NCBI RefSeq assembly: GCF_004011695.2
Contig: NC_082406.1
Span: 1,240,001 to 1,304,000 of the forward strand
Reading direction: 5' to 3'
Length of the DNA: 64,000 nt
From: Ascochyta rabiei
Lineage: Eukaryota > Ascomycota > Dothideomycetes > Pleosporales > Didymellaceae
Shown here: in pieces, positions 21,641 to 35,400 of the stretch
Numbering within the stretch: position 1 is the first letter of the stretch
Layout: each line of letters begins with the position of its first letter
Program-made: the position numbers and the translations under genes
Notes under the pieces: generated by a model
Seen by the model: the letters and a program-made list of their open reading frames with translations, nothing else
Database searches by the model: none
Told to the model about the DNA's origin: nothing

Positions 21641-22599
21641 CTTACCTGTAATTATAATAATACAGATACTAGTAAATAGGAAATTCTTACTAATAATATA
21701 GAATAACTGCTAGAAGACCTAGAGTCTAGTTTAGAGGACGATAACAACTGTATTATACCTCTAATCAATGTAGCAACACTCTACTAGAACGCCTAGACAA
21801 GCAAAAAAACAGAGTACTACTCTAATAACAACTAGTAAAAGGTAGATAACCTACTAGACACCTTAGGGTAAGAGTTTAACTAAATTAGCGCTCTACTAGT
21901 ACGTAAATAAGAACGTATAGCTTAACAACGCCAGAAGGCATAATAATAAAGAAGCCTATTACTAAATATATTAAGAACTTGTTAGTCTAGTAGGAGTACC
22001 TAAAATTACAGAAATAACACTAGAACGCTAACAGCTTGTTTACTAGTTTAGGAAAGAAATTAATAATAGTAAATAGTTTACTAATAACCTAGAAGAAGCT
22101 AAAGACTAGCTATAGTGTAAGTAAGAAACATAGCTTAGCCTAGAACATATATAAAAGTAGAAAGAAGTACTACTAATAATTAGCCTACAACTATAGTATA
22201 TTCTAGACTACTAAAACCTAAAATATAGAAACCTTACGTAGATAGTATACACTAAGGACAAGTGTATAATCTACTATAATAAGAAGCTTAGTATAGAATA
22301 GTGTCTAGCATAATAAAGCCTCTATTATAGTTAATAGTACTAGTGTTATAATAACCTGTGTAAACTTTATCTTATTAACAAACGCTAGAAAGTATACTTT
22401 TCTAGAATAGATAACCTATAGGCTACAATATAAATATAGCTAATAGTTAACAGAAGTACTACAACACACGCTAGTAGAACGACCTTAATGTAGATTATAA
22501 GAAGTATTGCAGTATAAAGGAATTTAAAGGGTTTAGTAAAGAGGGGACTTTTTTAGGCCAGCGCCTACAAGCCCTAGGGATTAATCTATTCATAGCATT

Positions 22600-25500
22600 A
22601 GGAACAATTACCTTATTAAGCTACCTATTAAACTAAATAGGGTAGCCTTAATACCACTCTTAGAGTTAGGAGCATAACTAAGTTATATATCTAGAACAGT
22701 AATATAGTAAGCTAGACTTAGATTATATTATAAGAAGAATCCTTACTTACTTTAAGTAGCTAATAGAGAATTAGTGCTAGATAAACTGCTAATTATATTT
22801 AAAGTAATAGTAGCACCCCTATAAATACAGAGGCACTATAAGGAAATAAACCTAGACGTCTTTATAAAGGCTAAGCACAACGTTATATTAGAACTTCCCT
22901 AGTTATAAAAGCACAACCTAAAGATAGACTAGGCGTAAGAAAGACTTTTATTAGAAGGATGTAAATATAGTACTTTTACATCTATACCTACACAGTGTAC
23001 GCAGCAGCTAGTAGATAAGAAGAAGATTAATAATATCTCTTTAACATATAAGACGTGCTAAGATAGAGTAGTTAACTCTGTAGATGCTGAACGCCCTACA
23101 ATTTATAAAGTAAGAGTTAAGAAAAAAGAAGTGTACTATCTGTTATCTCTAATATGTATAGACAGTACGCAGAGATATTTAGAAAAGAGCTTATAGTAAA
23201 AGCCCTACCTAAGCATAAACCCTAGGATTATAAGATAAAGCTCTAGAAAGGAAAGACACTAACTTTTAGGCTATTATATTAGTTATGAAAAGGAATTTAA
23301 AGTACTTTATAAGTACATTAAGGAGAACCTTAAGAAGGGATTTATTAGAAGATTAGAATTACCTGCAGGGTACCTAATTATGTTTGTTCCTAAGAAGGAT
23401 AGCAAGCTACAACCTTACATTAACTTTAGAAAGCTTAATAAAATTACTATTAAAAACTACTACCTGCTTCTAAATATTACAGAGTTACAGGACTAGCTAG
23501 TAGGAGCTTAGTACTTTATAGTGTTCGACCTAGAAGGCGCGTATAACCTTACATATATAAAGAAAGAAGAAGAATAGAAAATAGTACTTAGAACGTAATA
23601 TAGACCCTATAAGTACCTAGTTATGCTGTTTAGTCTAATTAACGCACTAGCAACATACTAGCAGTTAATTAACAACGTCCTAAGAGCACACCTTAACAGA
23701 ACTATAGTAGTGTACCTAGATAATATCCTAGTATACTTAAAGACGCTAAAAGAGCACAAATAACATGTTATGGAAATGCTAGAATGCCTAAGGTAGGCAG
23801 ACCTATAATATTAAACCTAAGAAGTGTAAATAGTATAAGAAGGAAGTTAAATTCCTAGGGTATATTATAGGACAATATAGAGTTAAGATTTATCTAATAA
23901 AGGTAGAACTAGTTAAGACGTAGCAGGCGCTAAAAACAGTTAAACAGATCTAGGAATTTTTAGGATTTGTTAACTTTAACTAAGACTTTATTAAGAACTA
24001 CTCTAAGATTATAATCCTGCTAATAAAGCTTACATAGAAGGATACACTATTTAAGTAGAGATAAGAATAGAATAATATATTTAAGGCACTTAATTAAGCC
24101 TATATTACACCTTCTATATTAATTATATTTTATAGTAGTAAACTAATGTATATAGAGACTAACGCCTTAGATCTTATATTAGGCGTATATATTATACAAG
24201 AAAAAAATTGACTATAGCACCCTATTACTTACTACTTATATAAGTTCTTAGGACCTAAAGAATGCTATGATATACATAATAAAGAATTACTTATAATTAT
24301 ATTAGCTTTAGAACATTAGTAACTATACTTAGACAGCTACTTAGAACTTACTATCTATACTAACTATAAGAATCTAGTATACTTTACTACTACTAAGGTC
24401 TTAAATTAATAACAAGTATGTTAGTCTAAGATATTTAGATAATATAAGGTTAAGATATTGTATACGCTAAGCAAAGATAATAGTAGAGCTAACGCGCTTA
24501 GCAGATAATATAACCTTACTGGAGAAAAGACAATAAACTAGTTTATAGTACTAGGAATTAATATTAATAGGTTACTTAGACTATTACAGCAACTAAATAA
24601 TATAATGCAAATTAAAAATAAACTGCGTATTATATTAGACGTACTAGAGGAACTTTAGGATAAAATTATAGCTAATTGCTATAATAACCTACTATACAGA
24701 CACCCTAAAATTACATATATAATAGAACCTATCAAGTAACACTACAAGTTTAGTAATATAAAGGATAAGGTTACTAGATACATTAAGAACTATGTTAACT
24801 ATTAGTAAAATAAACATAGTATACACGCAAAATATAGAGAAATATAGGTAATAGAGCTGCCTACAGCACTATAGATAAACATTATAATAGACTTTATTAT
24901 ACAGCTACCTATCTAAAGAGACCCTATAACTAGATATAACTATAACTTAATCTTTATTATAGTTAATAGATTTACTAAGTACGCTAAGATAATACCTTTG
25001 TAATATAGCTATACTATAGAGCAGCTTATATAAGTGTTCCTAGATTAACATTTAAGGTTTTATAGCATACTAGAATTAATTATAAGTAATTAAGATAAGC
25101 TCTTTATAATAAGTTATTAGACTACGCTCTCAGCAGCTATAGGTACTAAGAAGAAGCTTTTAACAGCCTATTATCTATAGATAGATAGATAGACTAAAAG
25201 AATAAATTATACTATAGAAATATACCTACAGATATATAGTAACTAGTAGTAAGTTAACTAAGTTCTACTGTTACCTATAGCACAAATCGCATATAATAAT
25301 AAATTATTAGAAGTAATAGGAGAATTACTGTTCTTTCTAAATTATATAATATACCTAAATCTCTTTACTAGAAGTCTAGACACGCTAATTTAGACTAAAT
25401 TAGCAATACCATTAGTAGTAAGACTAAAAGAAGTACACAAGAAAGTGCTAGAAAATATTATTAAGGCTTAAGAATAAGTAATCTTATATATTAACTAAAA

Positions 25501-25880
25501 AAGAAAAACAGCACCTTAGCTAAAAGAGGGATATAGACTCTATCTCCTTATAAAAGACCTTTGCACATAAAGACTAACAAAAAAACTTAACTATGTTAAA
25601 GTTAGACCCTTTTTTATTTTAAAGCAGATAAGCCTAGTTAACTATAGACTTAATCTGCTAAAGAATATAAAGATCTACCTAGTGTTCTACAAATTACCAT
25701 TTAAACTAGCTAACTCTAGAGCGCCTATCTAGAAGAACGTCTATTACTAAGCTAATAGTAAAGATTAATAGGAAGTTAAAAAAATAATACAACACTAAAA
25801 GGAAGGTAGCTAGAATAAATATCTAGTTAAGTAGTTAGGATACCCTAACTTAAAAAATACTTAGGAACTAACTACACACC
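22600..25880 (+). pseudogene. Gypsy C Pol relic (protease, RT, RNase H, integrase, chromodomain)
   Basis: Collinear with A1 7760-11040. RT landmarks: FVPKKDSKLQPYINFRKLNK (23380-23440) and YLDNILVYLK (23709-23740; second Asp to Asn). RNase H lies near 24130-24400, the integrase finger near 24690-24810 and the chromodomain end GYPNLKNT near 25838-25862. It has dozens of in-frame stops and no activity. Confidence 0.9.
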
Positions 25881-25989
25881 TTACAAACTGCTAGTAGTTA
25901 TAAAAGTAATTTAAAGAGACTAATTAGGTAGTGCTACGTTGCTCTCCTAGTACTCTAAGGGATAGCCTTTAAAGGCACCCTAAGTACTA

Positions 25990-26470
25990 GGCAGTAATAA
26001 GAACTTATTAGGTAGATTAGATAACTTAATAGTCCCTGCCTCTAACTACTCCTAATCTTCTATACCGCGCTTTTCTACGATAATAGCCTCCTTAGTATAA
26101 TAGTCTAATAAATCTATTTATTATTATAACTACTTCTTACGTGTATAAGCTACACGCAAGTCCTCTATAGCTTTTTCTAATATTTAAAGTACTTTAGTTT
26201 ATGCTTTGTAACTCTCCTTTATACGCATACGAATTTTCTCTTTCTTAGAAGTTAGCTAGGTAAACTTAGATTATTTACCTTTACGTTATTACGTTGCCTA
26301 AGGTAAGTATACTTACTACACTTTCTAGATTAAACGTAAACCTTATACACGTAGTTATACTTTATATAAGTTTTATATTTTTACACTATAATCTCTCTAA
26401 AGGACTTAATAAATTTGTATAGACAATAACAGCAAGCTAAACGTAAGATAGTTAGTTGTTTTAGCATTGT
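25990..26470 (-). pseudogene. Gypsy C antisense Cys/coiled-coil frame (relic)
   Basis: Read on the - strand, downstream of pol and opposite to it: LACCYCLYKFIKSF (26445-26405), RKCSKYTYL (C-x2-Y, where Cys-to-Tyr fits TGT-to-TAT), then SKKEKIRMRIKESYKA and EKAIEDLRVAYTRKK, a charged helical stretch with only TAG/TAA stops at apparent Gln positions. It matches the layout of the A1 antisense frame (Cys cluster, then coiled coil) although the sequence is different. Confidence 0.55.
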
Positions 26471-26551
26471 CTAAACTACCTACTAATTAAGGATAGGCCC
26501 TACGTAATATAAATAAGCTTAAGAGACTAAGCTAAGATAGAAGGGGGATAG

Positions 26552-27066
26552 TGTTACAATCTACAGAATATAGGAAGGATATAAGCTAATTATAGTGTAT
26601 AGGGCATAGTAAGTAAAACAACTTATTAGGCTTAGCGTAAGTAAACATAACAGCGTTAACACTTAGTAAGAGGCTAAGGATTATATAATATAATTAGGCT
26701 TAGCATAATTAGTGCAATTATTAACTAGTGTAATTAGTATTTAGTGTAATTAGTATTTAGTGTAATTAGTATTTAGTGTAATTAGAGGATCTTTAACACT
26801 AATTAGTCTATATTACTACTACTATTATTAAAGTATATAGTTAAGTAGAAACACAACCCTTAAAGTTTATATTTAACCTTATTAATTAAGTTTATCTTTA
26901 GAATCTTAACCTGCGCTTAAACTAGATAGTCTACTCTGTACTATTTAGTGCACCCTATCTTTACAAGCTTTACTTAGTTAATAACCCTAACTAATCTACT
27001 AGTACTTATCCCTAAAAACTAATAGAATTAGTGCTTACGGTCTTTAACTAAAGTATAACTTTAACA
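26552..27066 (+). repeat. Gypsy C 3' LTR
   Basis: 515 bp, preceded by the purine tract AAGGGGGATAG. It has the same internal tandem repeat as the 5' LTR (26715-26782), with units changed to TAGTATTTAGTGTAAT. Confidence 0.95.
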
Positions 27067-27200
27067 CTATCTATCTAATAGACAGACACCTTACTATTAA
27101 CCTATCTATCTATTCTCTCTCTCTCTCTCTCTCTCTCTGTCTTTCCTAATGTGCCTAATAAATAAGATACTTCGATACCTATACTAGAACAATAGTACTA
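27067..27200 (-). repeat. 228-bp repeat, inverted copy 5, second part
   Basis: Continues from 20157 after the C insertion, including (CT)n and AAGATACTTCGATAC. Confidence 0.8.
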
Positions 27201-28396
27201 CCTAGTAGTTTTACTATAATTTTAAATTTTCATCTTATAGTAAGTAGGTATAGACATAACAGCAACAGTAAAAAGTAGTTAGTAGCAGTTAGTAATAGTT
27301 ATTAGTAGGTAGTAGTAGTTAATTAGAGTTTAAAGAGGTTACTAAGGCGTAATATATAGTACTAACTGCTAAAACGTATTAGAAAGTGCTAGAAAGACCT
27401 AGAAAATCCCTTAGCTATTCTTACAGAAATGCTAGACAGAATAGGTAAGTACTTACTAAAGTAAAGTAGAATATAGTAGTAACTAATAAAACAAGGGGTA
27501 TATATAGCTTATATCCTACTAGCCTTCTAGTTAGAGCTTTAGCCTGCGCAAACAGCTACCTAGACCCTAGAGGTAAAATAAGAGGTAAGAGAGGACTTCT
27601 GTTTATCTACTACTAGGTAAAGGTAGAATTAGTATTAAGTCCTCTCTAACCTTATAAGGTGCTATAAATGCCTAAAGCTAGTTAGAATTAGCTATAATAG
27701 AACAGACAGAGAAAACACGTCTAAAGCTAGGTTAAAATAATGTAGTAATACTAATTATACTATTTTTTTTTGCTAAACAATCTAAAGAAGGGAGGCATTA
27801 TTAGGCGCTAGGCCTAGAGATTTCTCTAATAGTCTTAGCAAGCTACTATAGGGCTAGTTAGCCTAGACTATTTAAAGGTGTTAGAGGTTATTACTAATAC
27901 ACTAGAGATTAGTCTTATTACTATATACTACGTACCTTAATACACCTACTATCCTCTTTACCTCTATTCTTTCTTATGTTTACTGTATACACTCTTTATA
28001 AGCTAGATATACTAGTTAGGCTAGTTAGCACATAATTTAGCTATAATAGGCTAGTTAGTATACTCTAAGCTTATAAGCTATAGGTAATAAGCTTACTTAC
28101 AGTAACAATAGTGTTTAGACAGTTAATATAGAGATATATAGGTAATTAGAGTAATTAAGCTATATTTTATAAGCTCTTTTACTAAGTGCGTAGGGAGATC
28201 TTCTACCTATAGGAAGCTAGGCTTATAACTATAACAAGCTTATAAAACTAGGCTTTATTAATTAATTATACTTAATTAGTGTCTATCTACATACTAATAT
28301 TCTATGTTAAATATTTATAAAAGAGATTTTATTATTATATAATCTTACTATATAAGTAGCTAAAGTACTTAGAAGGAGATTAGTTTATAAGGAACA
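27201..28396. other. AT-rich spacer without recognised gene
   Basis: No family could be recognised. Short repeated phrases such as GGCTAGTTAG (27860, 28020, 28050) suggest an old repeat. Confidence 0.4.
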
Positions 28397-28530
28397 GCTT
28401 ACTATCGATAACTAAATCTGCTAAGGTATAAGTAGCTTATAGTAAATAATTAGCTCTAACTACATATTAGCCTCTGTGTATAGGTCTACACGCTTACTTA
28501 CGTAATATATATTTACTAGTAAACTGTCCC
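28397..28530. repeat. About 130-bp repeat shared with 2077-2215
   Basis: GCTTATAGTAAATAATTAGC and CTACACGCTTACTTACG match the left-end repeat of gypsy B. It may be a solo LTR fragment of that family. Confidence 0.5.
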
Positions 28531-28631
28531 TTTACTATATACTAACCTCTTAACCTTTACTAATATATAGCCCTACTATAATATACTCTTAACACTTTTA
28601 AGGTACTAGGTGCTCTACCTTTTCTCTTAAA

Positions 28632-28930
<299 letters not shown>

Positions 28931-29489
28931 CTGCTACGCTTACGTCTTTAATATAAGTACCTCTTAGGCAGTACTAAATAATAATATTACGCGGTTAGCC
29001 CTCTCTTACTAGGCTCTTTTAATTTTAGAATATCTACTTACTGTACTTTAAGCCTTCTAGCAGTAGTTTAATTAGGAACTTTGTATTAGACATTATATAC
29101 TATGCCTAGAACTTTTTAAACTACTATAGAATACGTATACTAAATTTAAGAAGTCTATATATAAGAAGAGCTTACCTAACTCTCTATATACCTTATACTT
29201 ATACTACGCTTATTACTTTAGAAAAATATAAATCTAGTATACTCCTCTTATAATCTAAATCTAGCGTACTACCCTGATACTTACACTATAGCAATTTAGT
29301 TATAATTTCGCTACCCCTTAAATACAGACTTATATTTAGATAATTTAGAACTAGACACTATATCTGCAATAGCTTCTAACCTAAAAAGTAACTACGCTTT
29401 ACCTAAGACATTTTAGTTACTAGAAAACTACACTATAGTTAATAAAGACACTCTCTCTGTCTACACTAACAAAAACATAGAGACCTTAA
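28931..29489 (+). pseudogene. Unknown coding relic, part 1 (interrupted by gypsy A2)
   Basis: Directly after the (ACT)n array a + strand frame runs with stops only at TAG/TAA (apparent Gln): LNNNITRLALSYQALLILEY-like sequence, then KKSLPNSLYTLYLYYAYYF. After a likely shift near 29260 it reads PLNTDLYLDNLELDTISAIA and NKDTLSVYTNKNIETL up to the CTTAA target. The same frame resumes at 58232. It may be a host gene or another repeat, and the product is unrecognised. Confidence 0.45.
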
Positions 29490-29974
29490 TATTACGATTC
29501 TGTGCTAGGGCACGGCACAAACATAAGTACTAGCTAACTAAGACCCCTAACTCTACTCTAAAGGAACGAACTATAGAGAAAGATAGAATAAAAAGGGTTA
29601 TTGTATAACTGCTTATTAATAAGCATAACACACGTAACTACTTATTAATAAGTATAATATAATATACTTGTCTATAAGCACCCTTATATATGTTTATTAG
29701 ACTAACTTTATTTAGTAATTAATAAGTACTCTATCTCTTTAGTATAAAGTTAGTAAAACCACGGCCCTTATAGTCTGTGTTTAACCTTATTAATTAAGTT
29801 TATCTTTAGAATCTTAACCTCCTCTTAAACTAGATAGTCTACTCTGTACTATTTAGTGCACTCTATCTTTACAAGCTTTACTTAGTTAATAACCCTTACT
29901 AATCTACTAGTACTTATCCCTAAGAACTAATAGAATTAGTGCTTATAGTCTTTAACTAAAGTACAACTTTAACA
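29490..29974 (+). repeat. A2 5' LTR
   Basis: 485 bp, TATTACGATTCTG (from TGTTACGATCCTG) to CTTTAACA. Confidence 0.9.
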
Positions 29975-29989
29975 TTTTAAACACCCTTA

Positions 29990-30957
29990 AGACAAGTACT
30001 ATTAGATCCTACGCTACCCCTAGTAACTCTACGTCTAGCGACATTAGTATAGATATAACTATTACTACTAGCACTATAAATATTAATAAACCTAACCTTT
30101 ACTACAAAGATTATAGTAAGCTTAATAACTAGCTTATACAGTAGGACCTCTTCTTTACCTTCTAAGGTAAGAAGGTTCCTAAGGCTAAATAAGTAGTCCT
30201 TACAGCTAGCTATATATGTAGTAAAGTGTTTACCTAGATTAAACCCTTAATACAGCAGTACTAAGCTAGTAAAGCTCTAGATAATATAGATAAGTAGATA
30301 AAAGACTTTAACCTATTTAAAGAAAAGATTAGGCTAATCTTTAGAGTCTCTAACAAACTACACATTATATAACGTAATATTTAGAAGATTAGACAGAACA
30401 AGTTAGCTGCTAACTACGCTGTAGAGTTTTATTAGCTTACTACTAACACTAACTAGGATTATACTACTCTAATTCCTATATTTTAATAAGTATTAAAGCC
30501 TAAGGTTAAGGAAGAACGTATGCGCACCAGCGTAAGCACAGAAACTCTTAATAAGCTTATTAATACTGCTATTAACATTAACATACAGCTCTATAAACTT
30601 TAGTAAGAACTTTAAGATAATCCTAGAGCATATACTACTGTTATTACTACTAACAGGCTACTACTAAGGAACTAGTAGCGTAATAATCTAAACTAAGGAT
30701 AATAAGGAGGCTATAATTAGCTAAATACTAGTTGTTATATCTACAGCAACACTTAGAGTAGATACTACAGACCTAAAGTAATAGACCCCTTTAACCTTAA
30801 TAAGGGACTACTAAAGTAATAGAGTAAGAAGCCTAAGGGGGGTAACTAATACTAAGGCAGCTAGGACTACTACAACTGTAGCAAACTAGGCTACTTTACT
30901 AGAGACTGCTAGTTAAATGTACTTACCTATAATTATAATAATATATATACTAGTAAA
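29990..30957 (+). pseudogene. A2 Gag relic
   Basis: Aligns with A1 5995-6975. The knuckle at about 30870-30912 reads YYNCSKLGYFTRDC. Many RIP-type stops are present. The element continues at 45413 after E1. Confidence 0.8.
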
Positions 30958-31112
30958 TGTTATAGGTTTAGACCTTATCTAAGCCTTAAGCGAGATAGGA
31001 TGGTTACGTGCCCTATAGACATATTAGAAGGACACGTAACATGTTACCTCTATAAGAGATACAATACTATATTAACCCTTATTACATCCTACCCTAAGGC
31101 TAGTCTATAATA
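30958..31112 (+). repeat. E1 5' LTR
   Basis: 155 bp, TGTTATAGG ... GTCTATAATA. Short for a gypsy LTR. The ends form the inverted octamer TGTTATAG/CTATAACA. Confidence 0.95.
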
Positions 31113-31139
31113 TTTATATCTTTTCTTCTAGAAGAACAG

Positions 31140-32300
31140 CTAGCACTTATACTATGTTAGCTAGCTTCTAGAATAACCTCTTAGATAAATCTGTCCCCTT
31201 AACCCTTTAGAAATTTATAGCCTAGATATTATGGTTTATAATAAACTTATAGTAAGCCTTATCTACTACTAATAAGTATATAGCATTACTTAATATAATA
31301 ACTCTAATATACGCGTGTTTATAGAGTCTCTAGCATAAATAGCTAACACCTGTACTAGACCTACGTCTATAGTCCTATTATCCTCCTTAGAAGTAACGCT
31401 GTACCTATTAACGTCTACCCTAGCCTCTAACCTACCTTATAAAGCACTGCTTTTAGCGTCTACTCTAGGCCTATATACCTCTATATAGACGTCTATAGCC
31501 TATAGGAAACCCCTTCCTATAGGTAAGGCCTCTACTAGAGACAAATCCTTATTCAAGGCGTAGTAGGTTATAATAGAACATAAGCTGTAGGTATATATAT
31601 CTTTTATTAGTAGGCTATAGAACATGTTTACCTTTATATAGTCCTAGCTTAGTATGTCTATGTAATAAGATATAGCTCTGTTCTATAAGATTAGAGGTAC
31701 CTAAGGTATGTAGACCCTAGAGGACTTCCTAGTATACCTAGAATTCTGCTACAGCAACAACTACAGCTAGAAATAGGCCTAGGCAAAACTAGAAAGTATC
31801 TGTTAAGGTCCTAATAAGTTATTTTTACACTTTTTTATCTAGTTTAAGCAGCTACTAGTGTAAAGTAGTAGCCTCTACTAGGATAGAGAACAGTGCCTAT
31901 TAAAGCTCTACTAGGCTCTAAACATAAACATCTATAATATAGTAATAAACTAAGAAGTAACTTATATAGATTATAATGTAGCTGTTATAGAGTATAAGTC
32001 TATTACTATAGACATTAAGACTATAGCTATAGAAAACTAGCTATGCTATATCTCTACCTAGGTACTACCTAAGTATAATAGGGATAGTAATATTAAGATA
32101 ATAGTTATATCTACAGTTTGCACTAGCAGCAGTGCTAAGCGTAGAGGTTAGAAGTAGTCTGCTCCTAACTAGGCTATATAGGTTCCTAATAAGGTATTTT
32201 AGTAATGCTAGAAGGCTAACCTATATACCTATTACGGTAAAAGAGGATATATTTGCTAGGATTGCGCTAACGCAGTAGTAACTATAGTGTAGGTAGTAAT
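31140..32300 (+). pseudogene. E1 Gag relic
   Basis: The segment between the 5' LTR and the protease. A damaged zinc knuckle at about 32214-32262 reads LYTYYGKRGYICQDC-like sequence with a stop at the Gln, so Cys and His positions are partly Tyr. No other domain was recognised. Confidence 0.65.
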
Positions 32301-32459
32301 AATCTTAGGTAAGAAAGAGGCTAGTTTATATAGGGGAAACTAGCTGCTCCTAATATAAGTCTAAGTTAGGAGCGCTGTAGAAGTATATTAGTAGAGGAGA
32401 CTACTAGTCTAGGGGCATTATAGGCTACTAGGGGAGCTATTACAGACTCTATAGACAAG

Positions 32460-35400
32460 CCCCTATTCTACATTCTATTATTTATTAATAGGGTATTTTA
32501 GGCTAATGTGCTAGTAGACCTAGGGTATAAATACTTTAGTATAGTAAGTAATAACTTTACTGCGCACTTAGAAGGAGACTTTATTAAGGTGCTGCTACAA
32601 CGCTTAGTATAAGTAGTAGGCACTAGTAGAAAGTCTATAATCTTCTATTTAATCCTGTTTAGGTATAACTTAGATAGGTAGCACTTATAGGCTGTAGCCT
32701 ACGTAGTGCTAGGTCTAAGCTAGGATATTATTTTAGAGAAGCCCTAGCTCTAATAAGAAGGTATAGTGTTAGACGTAGAAAAGGGCACACTAAGGATATA
32801 ATAGGTAGAGAACCTTATAGTCTATAAGTTCTTATAGTATAAAATAAATATTTATATAGCTCTTCTATTAGTAACTAAGTTTAATAAGACCCTAGCTAAT
32901 AGATTTTAGAAGCGCCTGCCTAGGGACTAGTTTGTCTCTATAAGCCTCTACAATATTACTAAAATCCTCTTAGTTTAATCCCTAGGAGCGCAAGGGACAG
33001 CAGAGGAGGTAGACCTCCTTCCCCCTAAGTTAGTCTAGTTTTAGGACTTATTTAATACGAGTAAGGCCTTTAGCCTTTCCCTATATTAGGGCTAGATAGA
33101 TTACTACATACAGTTATAACGTAACTAGTCTAGAAAGAAGAAGCCTTTACCCTAGGGCCCTCTATATAACATGCTAAGGGACTAGCTACTTAAGCTATAG
33201 AAATAGGTATTAGCACTAATAGATAAGGGGTAGATCTACACCTCCTCTTCTCTAGTAGAGGCTCTAGTCCTGCTAGTTAAAAAGTCCTCTAGTAGGTAGC
33301 GTATATACGTAGACTATCACGTACTTAATAGCATTATAATAACTTACTAGTACCTACTCTCTCTTATTAAGAAGACGTTGCGTACACTAGGAGGTGCCTA
33401 CTAGTTCTCTAAGGTTAATATCTGTTTAGCATTTTACAGGATTTATATTATAGAAGAAGATAAGCACCTTACTACGTTCTATACCTATTTTAGGCTCTTT
33501 AAGTAGCTAGTCTGCCTATTTAGCCTAACTAGAGCACTAGCGTCCTTCTAGCGTTACATTAACAGCGCGCCTTAAGAGATATTAGGTAACTATACTACTA
33601 CGTATCTAGATAATGTCCTTATTTACAGTAGTAGGTCTAGAACAGACTACTTAGAGAAGGTTAGTAGAGTCCTTATACTTCTATACAATATAGAGCTATA
33701 TCTAGATCCTAAGAAGTATATATTTATAATAAAGGAAGTATACTACCTAAGATATATTATAGAAGCTAGAAAGAACATTTGTTCTAATTCTAAGAAGGTT
33801 AAGGCTATCTGTAATTAGAAAGCCCTATAGTCTTTACATAGGGTCTATAGTTTCCTAAGGTTTACTAACTTCTACTAGGACTTTATCCTAGCCTTCTCTA
33901 ATATTACTGCCCTACTTAATTAACTTATAGGGAAGGATATCCTGTTTAGGTAGGGGCAGGAGGAGGATACAGCGTTCTACTAGCTAAAGAACATATTTAT
34001 AACAGAACTAGTCCTAGCCTAGTAGGACCCTAAGTAAGAAACACTATTAGAGGTAGACTGCTCTAGTAAGGCACTAGGTAGCTGCCTTTCTTAATAGTAT
34101 AGGAAGGTGCTTTACCTAGTATTATATAACTTTACTATACTTATAATAGAATAATAGAACTACACTATCTATAATAAGGAGTTAACTACTGTTATAAAGT
34201 GCCTAGGGGTCTAGCTAGCTAGGTTAGGGTCTGTTGCTAGGCTGTTTACGATCCTAACTAACTATAAGAACCTCTAGTACTTTACTACTACACGCAGGCT
34301 AAGTAAGAGGCAGCACTAATAAGCAGAGAAGCTGTTAAAGTTCTATTTCTACATTTACTTCTGTCTAGGGCGCCTAGCAGCCTAACTAGATATGCTAAGC
34401 CGCTAGGAACAGGACTATAATAGGAGGTTAGGGGGGGTCTATAGAATAATAACCCTAGTTTTACTGTTAGTAGTTAGTATACTAGGCTCTAGTATACTTC
34501 TACTTTTTATTAACACGTATATATAATTACTATAGAATAAAGGTATTTAGTAGAATATAGGGTATATAGTGCGCCTGTCTACTATCTATAATAGGGCCTA
34601 CTAGTTCCCTTCTAAGGCAAAGACTACTTAGTAAATTATAGATTATATGCTTAGTGCTTATAGCACGCTGCTGTAGTATAGGGTTATATAGGTTCTATGT
34701 TAGAAGCTACTTATAACTATAATAATCTAAAGGGCACACAAATCTAACCTAACAGGCTATCTAGAGGCTAATGCTACGTTCTATATTATTAGACGTAACT
34801 TCTACTAAGAGTAGATATTATAGGACGTTTAGCATTATATCTATAACTACTACTATTTTAGCACACACGTGTTACAGCGCTAATAGTAGAGCTTACTCTA
34901 GCTATTACCTATTACTAACTGTTTTTAGTCCTAGATTTTAATAGACTTTATAGTTAACCTTTCTTAGGCTAATAAGGATATACTGTACTATCTTCTAGTT
35001 ATTATAGAATACCTCTCTACGTATATACAGCTTAAAGCAATAACTTCTATAATAGTAGAATATTACGCTAAGGTCTTCTGCAACACGTAGTAGCAGTTCT
35101 AGGGCTTTCTAAGCACTATTATTATAGACTGTAGCTTAGACTAGCTAGGATGTTTTTAGATAACGTTGTGTAGCCTTATAGGAGTAGACTAGCTACTCTC
35201 TACAGCTTACTACCCCTAGACAGACAGAGAGACAGAGCGTACTAACTAAGAGGTGCAGGTAGTTCTATAGGTTATAGTTAACTTTAAGCAGGATAACTAG
35301 CCTAACTATCTTCTAGCCTGCTAACTAGCACTTAACAATTATAACTCTTTACTTACTAGGGTTAGTTCTAACCTACTCCTCTATAGTTATAATGTAGACC

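Larger units (their letters stand above)
20158..27066 (+). mobile_element. Gypsy C: complete Ty3/gypsy chromovirus, RIP-degraded
   Basis: 6,909 bp, two 515-bp LTRs (TGTTAYAATCTAYAG ... CTTTAACA) and a perfect CTATC duplication (20153-20157 and 27067-27071). The internal region is collinear with A1: gag, knuckle, protease, RT, RNase H, integrase and chromodomain. It diverges after the chromodomain, where it has its own antisense frame, and in the LTR upstream half. Stops are everywhere, mostly TAG/TAA for CAG/CAA. Confidence 0.95.
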
